Shown one piece after another: positions 32,406-41,600 of a stretch of DNA of 64,000 nt. The stretch is taken from contig NZ_BSTD01000005.1 of the NCBI RefSeq assembly GCF_030269325.1, positions 701,391-765,390 of the forward strand. The letters run 5' to 3'. The first letter of the stretch is position 1. Each line of letters opens with the position of its first letter. Below the pieces are notes generated by a model that was given only the letters and a program-made list of their open reading frames with translations, was not told where the DNA came from and made no database searches. Origin of the DNA: Amycolatopsis sp. NBRC 101858. Lineage in GTDB: Bacteria; Actinomycetota; Actinomycetes; Mycobacteriales; Pseudonocardiaceae. The translations under genes and the position numbers were made by a program.

Positions 32406-33041
32406 ATGGATCTCGACGACGTGGTCGTGCGCCTGTGCGCGGAGGGCATGCAAGCCGAAGCGGCGGGCCGCACCGAGGACGCGCACGCGCTGTTCCGGCA
32501 GGCGTGGGACGCGGCGACCGACGACTACGGCGCCTGCGTCGCGGCGCACTACCTCGCCCGGCACCAGACGACCCCCGAAGACGTGCTGCGCTGGAACCAG
32601 GAGTGCTTGGAGCGCGCCGATCGCGTCGGCGACGAGCGGGTCCGCGGGTTCTACCCGTCGCTGCACCTGAACCTGGCCCGCGCGCACGAGGAGCTCGGTG
32701 ACGCCGACCACGCGCAGGAGCACTACCGCCAGGCCGCCGCACGCCTCCAGGACGTTCCGGCCGGGCCGTACCGCGACGGGATGCGGTTCACGGTCGCCGC
32801 CGCGTTGCGGACGGCCGACGGCGGGAGCACCGCACTGACCGAACTGCTCGGCAAGTTGTGCGAACGCAAGGACTTCCGGGCCCTCGGGGTGCTGCTGCCG
32901 CCGTACCTCGGCGATCTCGGGACCTCGGACGACCGGACGGCGTTGCTGACCGCCGTGCAGATGGTGCGGCTGGGACAGTCGCTTCCGGAGGACGAGGCCG
33001 CGCTGCTGAGCCGGGCGATGGGTGAGCTGACGGGCGCCTGA
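32406..33041 (+). CDS. TPR-like helical repeat protein
   Basis: A 211-residue soluble, all-helical protein. Repeats such as AEAAGRTEDAHALFRQAWDAATDDYGACVAAHYLARHQ and LHLNLARAHEELGDADHAQEHYRQAAARL match tetratricopeptide pattern (A-x2-Y at helix packing sites). There are no catalytic motifs. Small actinobacterial proteins of this kind are scaffold-like; the partner is unknown. Divergent from the VOC gene, converging on a DoxX gene. Confidence 0.7.
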   Translation: MDLDDVVVRLCAEGMQAEAAGRTEDAHALFRQAWDAATDDYGACVAAHYLARHQTTPEDVLRWNQECLERADRVGDERVRGFYPSLHLNLARAHEELGDADHAQEHYRQAAARLQDVPAGPYRDGMRFTVAAALRTADGGSTALTELLGKLCERKDFRALGVLLPPYLGDLGTSDDRTALLTAVQMVRLGQSLPEDEAALLSRAMGELTGA

Positions 33042-33045
33042 CCGA

Positions 33046-33414
33046 TCAGCCGGGGAAGCGGCCGGCCGCGACGAAGGCGGCGAGAAGCGCCAGGAGCACG
33101 TTGGCGGGCAACGGCCGGCGCTCGCCGCGGACCAGGTGCACCCGGAACGCGGCGACCTGCACCACCACCAGGCCGATCGCGGCGATCGGGGTGAGGACCG
33201 GGGCGATCCCGGTCAGCCGGGGCAGGACCACGCCGAGCGCGCCGAGGACTTCCACCAGCCCGACCGCCTTCACGCCGGCGTCCGACGAGTCCTTCATCCA
33301 GTCGAGGGCGCCCGACGCGATCAGCCGCTCGCGCCGCCGCACGACCTTGAGCCCGCCCGCGGCGAGGTAGACGATGGCGAGCAATCCCTGAGCGACCCAC
33401 AGTCCGATGTCCAC
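33046..33414 (-). CDS. DoxX-family membrane protein
   Basis: A 122-residue protein with four hydrophobic helices (GLWVAQGLLAIVYLAAGGLKV, AVGLVEVLGALGVVLPRL, VLTPIAAIGLVVVQVAAF, LPANVLLALLAAFVAAG). LAAGGLKV and GLVEVLGALGVVLP are typical DoxX motifs. In relatives such proteins act in redox homeostasis. GTG start at 33414. Divergent from an HxlR regulator, a common pairing. Confidence 0.85.
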   Translation of the reverse strand: MDIGLWVAQGLLAIVYLAAGGLKVVRRRERLIASGALDWMKDSSDAGVKAVGLVEVLGALGVVLPRLTGIAPVLTPIAAIGLVVVQVAAFRVHLVRGERRPLPANVLLALLAAFVAAGRFPG

Positions 33415-33489
33415 GCCTGATGGTCGGCGCGCACGAGGGCCGCCGCAAAAGGCACAACGATGTGTGTGTCCAGGAAGGAGCGCCCGGCC

Positions 33490-33879
33490 ATGACGAAGGT
33501 CACAGACGACGGGGAGGGGCCGCCGCGGATCCGGGACGGCGGGGCGGTCCGCGAGGTGCTGGACCGGGTCGGCGACAAGTGGAGCCTGCTGGTGATCGGC
33601 ACCCTGCGTTCCGGGCCCTTGCGGTTCGGCGAGCTGGTGCGGGCCGCCGGCATCTCGCAGCGGATGTTGACGCTGACGCTCACCCGCCTGGTCGAAGACG
33701 GCCTGGTGACGCGCACCGCGTACGCCGAGGTGCCGCCCCGGGTCGAGTACGAGCTGACCGAGCTGGGCCGGAGCCTGGTGCCGCTGGTGCTGGCGCTCGC
33801 CGAGTGGGCGATGGCCAACCACGAGCGGATCAACGCCCACCGGCAGCGGACTCAGGCCGGGCGGCCCGCGCCCGCGTAG
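33490..33879 (+). CDS. HxlR-type winged-helix regulator
   Basis: A 129-residue HxlR regulator: VREVLDRVGDKWSLLVIGTLRSGPLRFGELVRAAGISQRMLTLTLTRLVEDGLVTRTAYAEVPPRVEYELTELGRSL. It lacks the N-terminal sensor Cys usual in HypR/YodB types. It is divergent from the DoxX gene (75 bp between) and likely represses it. It overlaps the converging NlpC/P60 gene by 28 bp. Confidence 0.9.
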   Translation: MTKVTDDGEGPPRIRDGGAVREVLDRVGDKWSLLVIGTLRSGPLRFGELVRAAGISQRMLTLTLTRLVEDGLVTRTAYAEVPPRVEYELTELGRSLVPLVLALAEWAMANHERINAHRQRTQAGRPAPA

Positions 33880-34898
33880 TCGTCGCCCTTCGAGTGGTAC
33901 GTGTGGATCTGGATCGCCTGGCCCTCGGTCGGCGCGTTGATCATCAGGCCGTTGCCCAGGTACAGCCCCACGTGGTGGATGCGCGTCGCCGGGCTGCCGT
34001 AGAACACCAGGTCGCCCAGGCGGGGCTCCTGCGCGGCCGGCACCGGCGGGAGCGCCCGGAACTGGCTGTCCGCCGTGCGCGGCAGGGACACGCCCGCGCT
34101 GTCGTAGGACGCCTTCGTCAGGCCCGAGCAGTCGAAGCCGGCCGCGCCCGCGTCGGGACCGTTGCCGCCCCAGACGTACGGGAGGCCGAGCTGGCCCAGG
34201 GCGAACCGGGTCGCCTGAACCCGCGGCGACGAAGCCGACGCCGGGTCCAGGGAAAGCGTCGCGTACAGCTGGGCCATGCCGAGGACGCGCTGCCGGAACA
34301 GCTCCGCGTCGCTGCCCGGGTGGTACGCCGCGATGGCCTTCCACCAGCCCGGGCCGGCGCCGAGGTCCGTGCCGCCCGCGCACAGTGCCCGCCCGGCCGC
34401 GACCGGGGCCTCGGTGCCGTACTTCTTGCTCTGCGCCGCCGTCAGGCCCAGCAGGTTCTCGCCGCCGCGGCCGTGGTTCGACGCCGCCGAGCCGACGCCC
34501 GCCAGCGTGACCCACGAGAGGTGGCACGACGGGTCTTCGCTCCGCAGGGCCAGCTCGCCGTTCGCGTAGCCGATCAGCGCGTCCGCCGGGATGTCGAGGG
34601 GCCCCGCCAGCTGGTCGGCCCACTGCTGCAGCGGGCTCTTGCCGCCCTGGCCGGACGCGCCCTGGCCCGGTTCCTGCGCCTTCACGGGTGCGCTGACCTC
34701 GAGGACCGAGGGACCCGACGCGGCGTCCCGCGCCACCGGCAGGGGAGCCGGCGCGGGCTCGGGCGACCGGTCGGCCAGCAGCCAGCCCGCGGCGACCAGA
34801 CCCGCGACGAGCGGCAGCGCGACGAGGCCGCGCAGGGCCGCGCCACGAGCCCAGGAGGTCGGCTTCGGCGTCACGGGGTCCAACTTAGAAGAGCGCAC
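33852..34898 (-). CDS. secreted/membrane-anchored NlpC/P60 peptidoglycan hydrolase
   Basis: A 348-residue cell-wall endopeptidase. The N-terminal basic segment plus one hydrophobic helix (GLVALPLVAGLVAAGWLLA) anchors or exports it. The middle is a lytic-transglycosylase-like region (DALIGYANGELAL...CHLSWVTLAGVGSAASNHGR). The C-terminal NlpC/P60 domain has the catalytic Cys in AGFDCSGLTKASYDSAGVSLPR and the His in RIHHVGLYLGNGLMINAP. Expected to cut the D-Glu-diaminopimelate bond in peptidoglycan stem peptides. A GTG inside (VTPKPTS) is an alternative start. Confidence 0.9.
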   Translation of the reverse strand: MRSSKLDPVTPKPTSWARGAALRGLVALPLVAGLVAAGWLLADRSPEPAPAPLPVARDAASGPSVLEVSAPVKAQEPGQGASGQGGKSPLQQWADQLAGPLDIPADALIGYANGELALRSEDPSCHLSWVTLAGVGSAASNHGRGGENLLGLTAAQSKKYGTEAPVAAGRALCAGGTDLGAGPGWWKAIAAYHPGSDAELFRQRVLGMAQLYATLSLDPASASSPRVQATRFALGQLGLPYVWGGNGPDAGAAGFDCSGLTKASYDSAGVSLPRTADSQFRALPPVPAAQEPRLGDLVFYGSPATRIHHVGLYLGNGLMINAPTEGQAIQIHTYHSKGDDYAGAGRPA

Positions 34899-34921
34899 CT
34901 CTTAGTGAACGACTGAGTAGC

Positions 34922-34949
34922 TTGCACGTTAGGGGGACTCTCATATGGT
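34922..34949 (+). promoter_or_regulatory. birA promoter, probably leaderless
   Basis: TTGCAC (34922-34927) and TATGGT (34944-34949) with a 16-base spacer look like a housekeeping -35/-10 pair. The birA ATG is at 34956, only 6 bases after the -10, and no Shine-Dalgarno is present, so the transcript is likely leaderless. Confidence 0.5.
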
Positions 34950-34955
34950 GGACAC

Positions 34956-35753
34956 ATGTCTGAGATCGACGCTGCCCGGCTGACCGCGGCGCTCAAGGAC
35001 CGGTACGCGAAGATCGACGTCGTCGAGCGCACCGGCTCCACCAACGCCGACCTGCGGAAAGCCGTCGACGAGGGAGCCGCGGACCGGACCGTCCTGCTGG
35101 CCGAGGAGCAGACCGCGGGGGTCGGCAGGCGTGCGCGCCAGTGGAGTTCGCCGAAGGGCGCCGGGCTGTACCTCAGCGTGGCGCTGCGGCCGGGCGTCCC
35201 GTTCACGGCGCTGGGCTCACTCTCCGTCGTCGCCGGGCTCGCCGTCCGGGCGGCCGCGGCCGGCGTCGGGGTCGACGCCACGCTCAAGTGGCCCAACGAC
35301 GTCCTCGTGGGCGGCGCGAAGTGCGCCGGGATCCTCGCCGAGGCCGTCGCCGGGGACCCGCCGTCGCTCGTGCTCGGCATCGGCCTCAACGTCCTGCCGC
35401 TCGGCGACGTCCAGCCGGGCCCGGGCGGCCTGCCCGCGACGTCGCTCGCCGAGGCGGGCGCCACGAACACCGACCGCACCGACGTCGCGATCGCCCTGCT
35501 CACCGAGCTCGGCGACCTGGAGAAACGCTGGCGGCTCGCCGGCGGCGACCTCACCGAAGCCGGCCTGCTGGGCGACTACCGCGCCCACTGCGCGACCCTC
35601 GGCCAGGACGTCGAGGTGCAGCTGCCGGACGGCACGTCGCTCGTCGGGCGCGCCGCCGACATCGACGCCGCCGGGCAGCTCCAGGTCGACATGACCGGCG
35701 GCCAGCGGCACACCGTGTTCGCGGGTGACGTGGTCCACGTCCGCCCGGCCTGA
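34956..35753 (+). CDS. birA: biotin-[acetyl-CoA-carboxylase] ligase
   Basis: A 265-residue monofunctional biotin protein ligase that attaches biotin to the EAMKMEN lysine of AccA3. EEQTAGVGRRARQWSSPKGAGLYLSVAL is the biotin-AMP loop (GRGRxxR-like, here GVGRRAR), LKWPNDVLVGGAKCAGILAE the KWPND/biotin site, and the C-terminal SH3-like domain covers 220-265. It has no N-terminal DNA-binding domain, so it does not act as a BirA repressor. In mycobacteria the gene is adjacent to accD5; here it is 20 kb away. Confidence 0.93.
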   Translation: MSEIDAARLTAALKDRYAKIDVVERTGSTNADLRKAVDEGAADRTVLLAEEQTAGVGRRARQWSSPKGAGLYLSVALRPGVPFTALGSLSVVAGLAVRAAAAGVGVDATLKWPNDVLVGGAKCAGILAEAVAGDPPSLVLGIGLNVLPLGDVQPGPGGLPATSLAEAGATNTDRTDVAIALLTELGDLEKRWRLAGGDLTEAGLLGDYRAHCATLGQDVEVQLPDGTSLVGRAADIDAAGQLQVDMTGGQRHTVFAGDVVHVRPA

Positions 35754-35838
35754 TTCTTCGGGGCGTTGCACTCACCGGCCGGGCGTCTCGCCGGTACGGT
35801 GAAGCGACATCGCCGCACCGACCTTGGGAGCGTCCGCC

Positions 35839-36417
35839 GTGGCTTATCCGGACGATTTGCTCAGCGAGCAAGAGCACGTCGTGGTGCACAGTCACCCGCA
35901 CTTCAAGATGCTGATCTTCCCGACGCTGGCGTTCCTGGTCACCCTGGGCGCCGGCATCTGGCTGGCGATCCTCGCGAAGGACGCCGGCTCGCCGTGGAAC
36001 ACGGTCGGGCTGATCGCCATCGCCGTCGTCGCCCTCGTGCTGATCGTGTGGTTGTTCCTGGCCCCGCTCGTGCGCTGGCGCACCACCCACTTCATCGTGA
36101 CCACCGACCGCCTCATCGCCCGCGAAGGCGTCCTGAAGCGCACCGGCATCGACATCCCGATGGGCCGGATCAACAGCGTCCAGTTCGAGCACGACCTGCT
36201 GGACCGGGTCTTCGGCTGCGGCACGCTGATCATCGAGTCGGCGTCGGCCGAGCCGCTGCGGTTCGAGGACATCCCGCACGTCGAGAAGGTGCACACGGTC
36301 ATCTACCGCGAGGTCAACGACAACCCGTACGACGACTACCGCGCGGGCGGCCCGCAGCAGACCGAGCCGCTGCCGCCCCAGGGCGGGCACCCGCCGCGCG
36401 GCGACCGTCGCCGCTGA
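35839..36417 (+). CDS. PH (bPH2) domain membrane protein
   Basis: About 192 residues, orthologous in position and pattern to M. tuberculosis Rv3278c. Two transmembrane helices (about 25-45 and 55-80) are followed by a bacterial pleckstrin-homology domain: FIVTTDRLIAREGVLKRTGIDIPMGRINSVQFEHDLLDRVFGCGTLIIESASAEPLRFEDIPHVEKVH. The tail is Pro/Gly/Arg rich. GTG 35839 follows GGGAG. Its stop overlaps the HMG-CoA lyase ATG (TGATG). Role unknown. Confidence 0.88.
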   Translation: MAYPDDLLSEQEHVVVHSHPHFKMLIFPTLAFLVTLGAGIWLAILAKDAGSPWNTVGLIAIAVVALVLIVWLFLAPLVRWRTTHFIVTTDRLIAREGVLKRTGIDIPMGRINSVQFEHDLLDRVFGCGTLIIESASAEPLRFEDIPHVEKVHTVIYREVNDNPYDDYRAGGPQQTEPLPPQGGHPPRGDRRR

Positions 36418-37346
36418 TGGGCACGCGCGAACTGGGCCTGCCGGAGCGGGTCCCCTCGGCGGGTGAGCTGCCGGAGCGGGTCACGATCTGGGAGGTCGGC
36501 CCGCGGGACGGGCTGCAGAACGAGAAGACGGTCGTCCCGGTCGAGGTCAAGCTGGAGTTCCTCGACCGGCTCGCGGGCGCCGGCCTGACGACGCTCGAGG
36601 CGACGAGCTTCGTGCACCCCAAGTGGGTGCCGCAGCTGGCCGACGCCGAGCAGCTGCTGGCCGGGCTCGAACGCCGTGAGGGCGTCCGCTACCCGGTGCT
36701 GGTGCCGAACGAGAAGGGCCTGAACCGGGCCCTCGACGCGGGCGTCGAGCACATCGCGATCTTCGCCAGCGCGACCGAGACGTTCGCGCGGAAGAACCTC
36801 AACTCGTCGCTGGACGAGCAGTTCGCGATGTTCGAGCCGGTCGTGACGCGGGCGCGGGAAGCCGGCCTGGACGTGCGCGGCTACCTCTCGATGTGCTTCG
36901 GCGACCCGTGGGAAGGTGCCGTGCCGGCGAAGCAGGTCGCCGCCGCCGGGCGCCGCCTGCTGGACATGGGGTGCTCGCAGCTTTCGCTGGGCGACACCAT
37001 CGGCGTCGCGACCGCGGGCCAGGTCGAGAACCTGGTCGGGCTGTTCGGCGATGTCGGTACTTTGGCCGTGCACTTCCACGACACCTATGGTCAGGCTCTG
37101 GCCAACACCCTGGCGGCGCTCCGATGTGGAGTGTCGACAGTGGACTCCTCGGCGGGCGGGCTCGGCGGCTGCCCGTACGCCGAGTCGGCCACGGGGAACC
37201 TGGCCACCGAGGACCTGGTGTGGATGCTGGACGGCCTCGGGGTGGCCACCGGCGTCGACCTGGACACGCTGGTGGCGGCCAGCGCGTGGATGGCGGGACA
37301 GCTCGGCCGCCCGAGCCCGTCCCGCGTGGTGGCCGCGCTGAGCTGA
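36417..37346 (+). CDS. mvaB: hydroxymethylglutaryl-CoA lyase
   Basis: A 309-residue TIM-barrel lyase that splits HMG-CoA into acetyl-CoA and acetoacetate, the last step of leucine catabolism. VTIWEVGPRDGLQNE holds the catalytic Arg-Asp pair; HFHDTYGQALAN has the metal-binding HxH; the signature GGLGGCPYAESATGNLATEDLVW carries the active-site Cys. It is coupled to the PH-domain gene. With biotin carboxylase subunits and acyl-CoA dehydrogenase nearby it fits a branched-chain acid pathway. Confidence 0.92.
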   Translation: MGTRELGLPERVPSAGELPERVTIWEVGPRDGLQNEKTVVPVEVKLEFLDRLAGAGLTTLEATSFVHPKWVPQLADAEQLLAGLERREGVRYPVLVPNEKGLNRALDAGVEHIAIFASATETFARKNLNSSLDEQFAMFEPVVTRAREAGLDVRGYLSMCFGDPWEGAVPAKQVAAAGRRLLDMGCSQLSLGDTIGVATAGQVENLVGLFGDVGTLAVHFHDTYGQALANTLAALRCGVSTVDSSAGGLGGCPYAESATGNLATEDLVWMLDGLGVATGVDLDTLVAASAWMAGQLGRPSPSRVVAALS

Positions 37347-37448
37347 CCTCGCCCGCACCCGCACGTGGAGCGTGCGGTATCAAGGGGGACCGGCCGCGGC
37401 CGCGTCGACCAGTGTGCCCGCGGGCACCGACCGAGCCGGAGGATGGGT

Positions 37449-38396
37449 GTGACCGAGCCTTCCGAGGCGGGCTCCGAACCGGTCGAGGCCGACCTCGACA
37501 CCGGGCCGATCCAGCTGCCTGGATACGGCCTGACGGATTCCGGCGCCTTCGAAGAGGCGCCGACTCCGCCCTCGGGCACCCCCGCGGCGTGGCCGCACGC
37601 GGTGTCGCCGCTGCTGCCGCCGTTCCCGCTGCCCCCGGCTCCGCCCGCGCCGGCCGGCCCGCCGCCCCCGGTGGCGGGCCCGCCACCGAACCCCGGCTCG
37701 CCCGCGCCCTTGCCGGCGCTCGGGTCGCCGCGCACCGAGCGGGAAAGCGTCGTCGCGCTGTTCCTGGTGCACATGTTCCCGATCGGGCACCTGCCGGTGG
37801 CGATGGACCGGCCGGCGCTGCAGCTGCCGCTGCCCGAGGACCCGGACGGCTTCGCGCCGAACGACCACCCGGACGCCCGGCTGATCTTCGACGACCAGGC
37901 GCTCACCAACGTCACCGCCGGGTTCCGCCGGTCGCCGACCGCGCCGCCGCGGCCGGTGCCCCGGCACCTGACCGACGGCTACGTCCCGTACGCGCGGGCG
38001 ACGCAGGCCGTGTGGATCCGCCGGTTCGTCGTCGGGCACAGCGAGCTGGGGCCCGAGTACGCGTGGCCGCCGGGCGACCACTACCCGGAGGGCTGCGTCG
38101 ACCACGGCGATCCGGTGATGGTCCCGATGAACACCGTGCTCGACCGCTTCGGCCCGGCCTACGGGCGGGTGTTCTTCGCCGACGGCACACCCTTCGCGGA
38201 ACGCTCGCTGCCGCCCGGGATGCTGGACGCCGAGTACCGCCGGTACGTCGTGGTGCGTGCCGTGCCGATGTGGCGGGCCGAGACCGCGAACTGGTTCGGC
38301 CAGGTCGGCGGCGGCACCCGGTACCGTGCGCTGCTGGCGGCGGACGAGCTCGTGACCCTCGGCTACCTCGCCGAGGCCAAGGGGGAAGAGGACTGA
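37449..38396 (+). CDS. TNT-domain (NAD+ glycohydrolase-type) toxin with Pro-rich N-terminus
   Basis: About 315 residues. The N-terminal third is disordered and proline-rich (LLPPFPLPPAPPAPAGPPPP), then a linker. The C-terminal TNT domain (about 205-310) reads PMNTVLDRFGPAYGRVFFADGTPFAERSLPPGML...YRRYVVVRAVPMW...NWFGQVGGGTRYRALLAADELVTLGYL. TNT domains, as in mycobacterial CpnT, hydrolyse NAD+. At the GGGTxY site Arg replaces the Gln I recall as usual, so activity is uncertain. There is no signal peptide or WXG100/LXG domain. GTG 37449 is spaced 6 from GGAGG (ATG 37443 abuts it). The next gene overlaps its stop. Confidence 0.78.
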   Translation: MTEPSEAGSEPVEADLDTGPIQLPGYGLTDSGAFEEAPTPPSGTPAAWPHAVSPLLPPFPLPPAPPAPAGPPPPVAGPPPNPGSPAPLPALGSPRTERESVVALFLVHMFPIGHLPVAMDRPALQLPLPEDPDGFAPNDHPDARLIFDDQALTNVTAGFRRSPTAPPRPVPRHLTDGYVPYARATQAVWIRRFVVGHSELGPEYAWPPGDHYPEGCVDHGDPVMVPMNTVLDRFGPAYGRVFFADGTPFAERSLPPGMLDAEYRRYVVVRAVPMWRAETANWFGQVGGGTRYRALLAADELVTLGYLAEAKGEED

Positions 38397-38656
38397 TGAA
38401 CACCCAGTCGATCCAGCGCTGGCTCGGCGTGCTCGGCGTGCCGCCGGAGGTCGTCTCGCTCGGCGCCGAGGTCGACAACGCCTGGTGCCTGATGCAGGGC
38501 GAGGACGAGGCGTGGGAGGTCTTCTGGCGGGAGCAGGGCAACCGCTACGACTGGGCGCGGTTCACCAGCGAGCAGGTGGCGTGCCACTACCTCTTCGGCC
38601 GGCTGGCCTGGGCGCAGGTCGCCCGCGGCGCCGTCGGCCTGCTGCCCGGGTCGTGA
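38396..38656 (+). CDS. putative immunity protein of the TNT toxin
   Basis: An 86-residue acidic, Trp-rich soluble protein: MNTQSIQRWLGVLGVPPEVV, then DNAWCLMQGEDEAWEVFWREQGNRYDWARF. Its ATG overlaps the toxin stop codon (TGATG), as in toxin-immunity pairs. It has no similarity I recognise to the longer mycobacterial TNT immunity factor. Function is inferred from position, size and charge only. A strong terminator overlaps its stop. Confidence 0.6.
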   Translation: MNTQSIQRWLGVLGVPPEVVSLGAEVDNAWCLMQGEDEAWEVFWREQGNRYDWARFTSEQVACHYLFGRLAWAQVARGAVGLLPGS

Positions 38657-38674
38657 CGGAGCACGACCCGGGCA
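38641..38674. terminator. terminator overlapping the immunity gene stop
   Basis: Perfect 14-bp stem (38641-38654 with 38661-38674; CTGCCCGGGTCGTG) with a 6-base loop. It begins inside the last codons of the immunity gene and lies just before the converging mannosidase stop (38681), so it can serve both transcripts. Confidence 0.75.
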
Positions 38675-38680
38675 GGCCGG

Positions 38681-41600
38681 TCAGCTCACCGCGTAGGTGA
38701 ACACGTGGGCCGCGCCGGCTCCGGTCGACGTCGGCAGGGTGACGCTGCGAACCTGCTTGGCCGGGTCCAGGGCGATCGGGGCCGTCGCGAACAGGTACGA
38801 CGTGTACGGCCGCTGCAGCCGGAACATGTACCTCGGGAACGCCGAGTTCACGTACGGCACCGACGCGACGACCGTGTTCCCGAACTGCGGCGTCTCCTCA
38901 CCGCCCTTCAGCAGCCACTCCGACAGGCCCAGCGAACCCTGCTGCGTCGAGCCGTCGGTGTAGGTGACCGTGACGCTGCCCTGCGCGTCACCGCCGGTCG
39001 CCGAGCCGAGGAACGACAGCTTCGTCGCGCCCGCCGGAGCGTCGACCGCAAGCGTTTGCCCTGAGGCGATCACGTTGTCCGGCGACCCCGCCGGGCTCGA
39101 CGGCCAGGTGAACTCGCGCACCTTCGCGCCCGGCGTGATCCCGCTCGCGGCGAGGCCCTGCGCCGAGTAGGCGAACTGGCCGGGGTAGAGGTCGGTCTCG
39201 CCGAAGTCGCCGTATTGGACGAGCCGGTCGTCCGTGACGCCGACGTTGGTGTCCGCCGCGTGCAGCGTCCCCGGCTTCCCGACCGTGACCGGCAGGTACG
39301 CGGGCAGCTGCCCGCCGAACTCCACCGGCACGCTCGTGAACGCGTCGGGCGACCCGGCGGCGGCCGTGACGCGAACCTGCTGGGACGACGTCCCGTGCGC
39401 GCCCACCGTGAGCGTGCCGCTCGACGGCGTCACGGTGATCCCGGCCGGCGGCTTCGCCTGCCAGGTCACCTTGCCCTGGCCGGTGATGCCTTCGGCCGTC
39501 ACGGTTGCCGACGTCGAGCCGCCGGGGGCGACGACGACTCGGCCCGGGCCGACCTTGCCGCGCACCGGAACTTCGCCGTCGCGGAAGGACGGCGGCGCGT
39601 CGCTCTTCGCCGAGCCCCACGACGTCGGTGCCGTCCCGAGCGTGAAGTCGAGCCGGCCGCCGTTCACCGCGAACGACTCCGGCAGCCACGGCTTCGTGCT
39701 CGGCTTCCCGTTCACCTTCAGGCTGTTCACGTACTTCACCGAGCTGGACGCGCCGGGCGCGGTGATCGTGATCCGCTGGCCGGTCGCCCGGGTGAGCGTG
39801 ATCTTCGGGAACATCGGGCTGGCCAGCACCATTTCGGCGCGGCCGGGTGCCTCCGGGTACATGCCGAGCGCGGCGAAGACGTACCACGCCGACGTCGCGC
39901 CGAGGTCGTCGTTGCCGGGCAGGCCGTCCTCCGTCGGCTTGAACAGCAGCTCCGCCGAGCGGCGCACGATGTCCTGCGTCTTCGACGGCGCGCCCGCGTA
40001 CGCGTACTCCCACGGCACCTCGAACGACGGCTCGTTCGACATGAACGCGTACGGCGAACTGGCGTCGCTGTTCAGCTTCGTGAAGAAGAAGTCGAGCCGC
40101 TTCTTCACGGCGTCGTCGCCGCCCATCGCGTCGAAGAGGCCGCGGACGTTGTACGGCACCATCCACGTGTACTGCGCCGCGTTCCCTTCCTGGTAGCGCA
40201 TTTCCTCGTACTTCGCGGGGTCGAACGGCGAGAGGAACTGGCCGTCGCGCATCCGGGTCTGCAGGTAGCCGGTGGCCGGGTTGTAGACGTTCTCCCAGTA
40301 CTGCGCGCGGGTCATGAATTGCTGGTAGGTGTCTTTCTGACCCAGCCGCTGAGCCAGCTGGGCGATGCCGAAGTCGGCGGTGGTGTCTTCGAGCATGTCC
40401 GAGACGTTGTTGGGGTGGTAGCCCAGCGTCTGGTAGTCGGACAGGCCAGGGCGTTCGAGCGCGCGTTCGCCGGCCTGCTGGACGCGGGTGGCGCCGTTGA
40501 CCATCGACTTCAGTGCCTGCGACGCGTCGAAGTCCGTGGCGCCGAAGGCGTACGTGCTGGCGATGATCGAGTGGTACGGGTCGCCGCCCATCACGCCCAT
40601 GAAGTCGTTGTTCTGCGACCAGCGGTCCCAGATCCCGCCGGCCTGGTTCGCCTGGTTGAGCATCGACTGCGCCATGTCGGCGGCCTCGTGCGGGGCGAGC
40701 ATCGACAGCAGCTGGACCTCGTCGCGGTAGGTGTCCCAGCCGGAGAAGTTGGCGTACTGCGCGTGGCCGGGTTTCGTGCGGTGGATCGCCTTGTCGAAGC
40801 CCGCGTAGCGACCGTCCACATCGGAGAAGACGTTCGGCTGCAGGAGCGTGTGGTAGAGCGCGGTGTAGAAGGTGCGCGTGGCCGCGTCCGTACCGCCTTC
40901 GACGGTGATCTGCCGCAGCCGGTCGTTCCAGGTCCGGCGCGCGTTGTCCTTGATGGTTTCGAACGAGTCGTGCCGCTGTTCGGCGGCCGCGTTCAGACGC
41001 GCCCCGGCGGCATCCACATAGGACAACCCGACGCGCACGCCGACCGGCTTGGCGGGGTCGAAGGTCAGGTAGGCGCCGGAGCCGCCGTCGGCCGTGACGA
41101 CCTGCTTGTCCCACGTCGTCTTGCTGAGGTCGCCGCCGCGGGCGGTGGTGCCGCCGGGCGTCACGGTGGCGTTCTGCCAGGTCCCGGACGTCGTGAAGGG
41201 CTGGTCGAACGACGCCGAGAAGTAGACCTTGTACGTGTTGGGCCCGCGGCAGAAGTGGCCGCTGGAGACCCAGCCTTCGACGGTCCGCTTGGCCGGGTCG
41301 ACCGTCACGGCGGCGTCGTCACTGCCCATCGCGGACTGCGCGACGTCGACGAGCAGCGTGGCGGGCGAGTTCTTCGGGAAGGTGAAGCGGCCCATGCCGG
41401 AGCGCTGGGTCGCGGTCAGCTCGGTGGTGATGCCGGAGTCCGTCGTCACCTTGTAGTAGCCGGGGGACGCGGTTTCGTTCGCGTGGCTGAAGGTGGGGAA
41501 GTACTTCGTCGCGTCGACCGCGGGGGACGTGGAGATCTGCCCGGCGAAGGGGAGGAACGGGACGTCGCCCGCCGCGCCGCCGCAGCCGGCGCCGTTGAAG

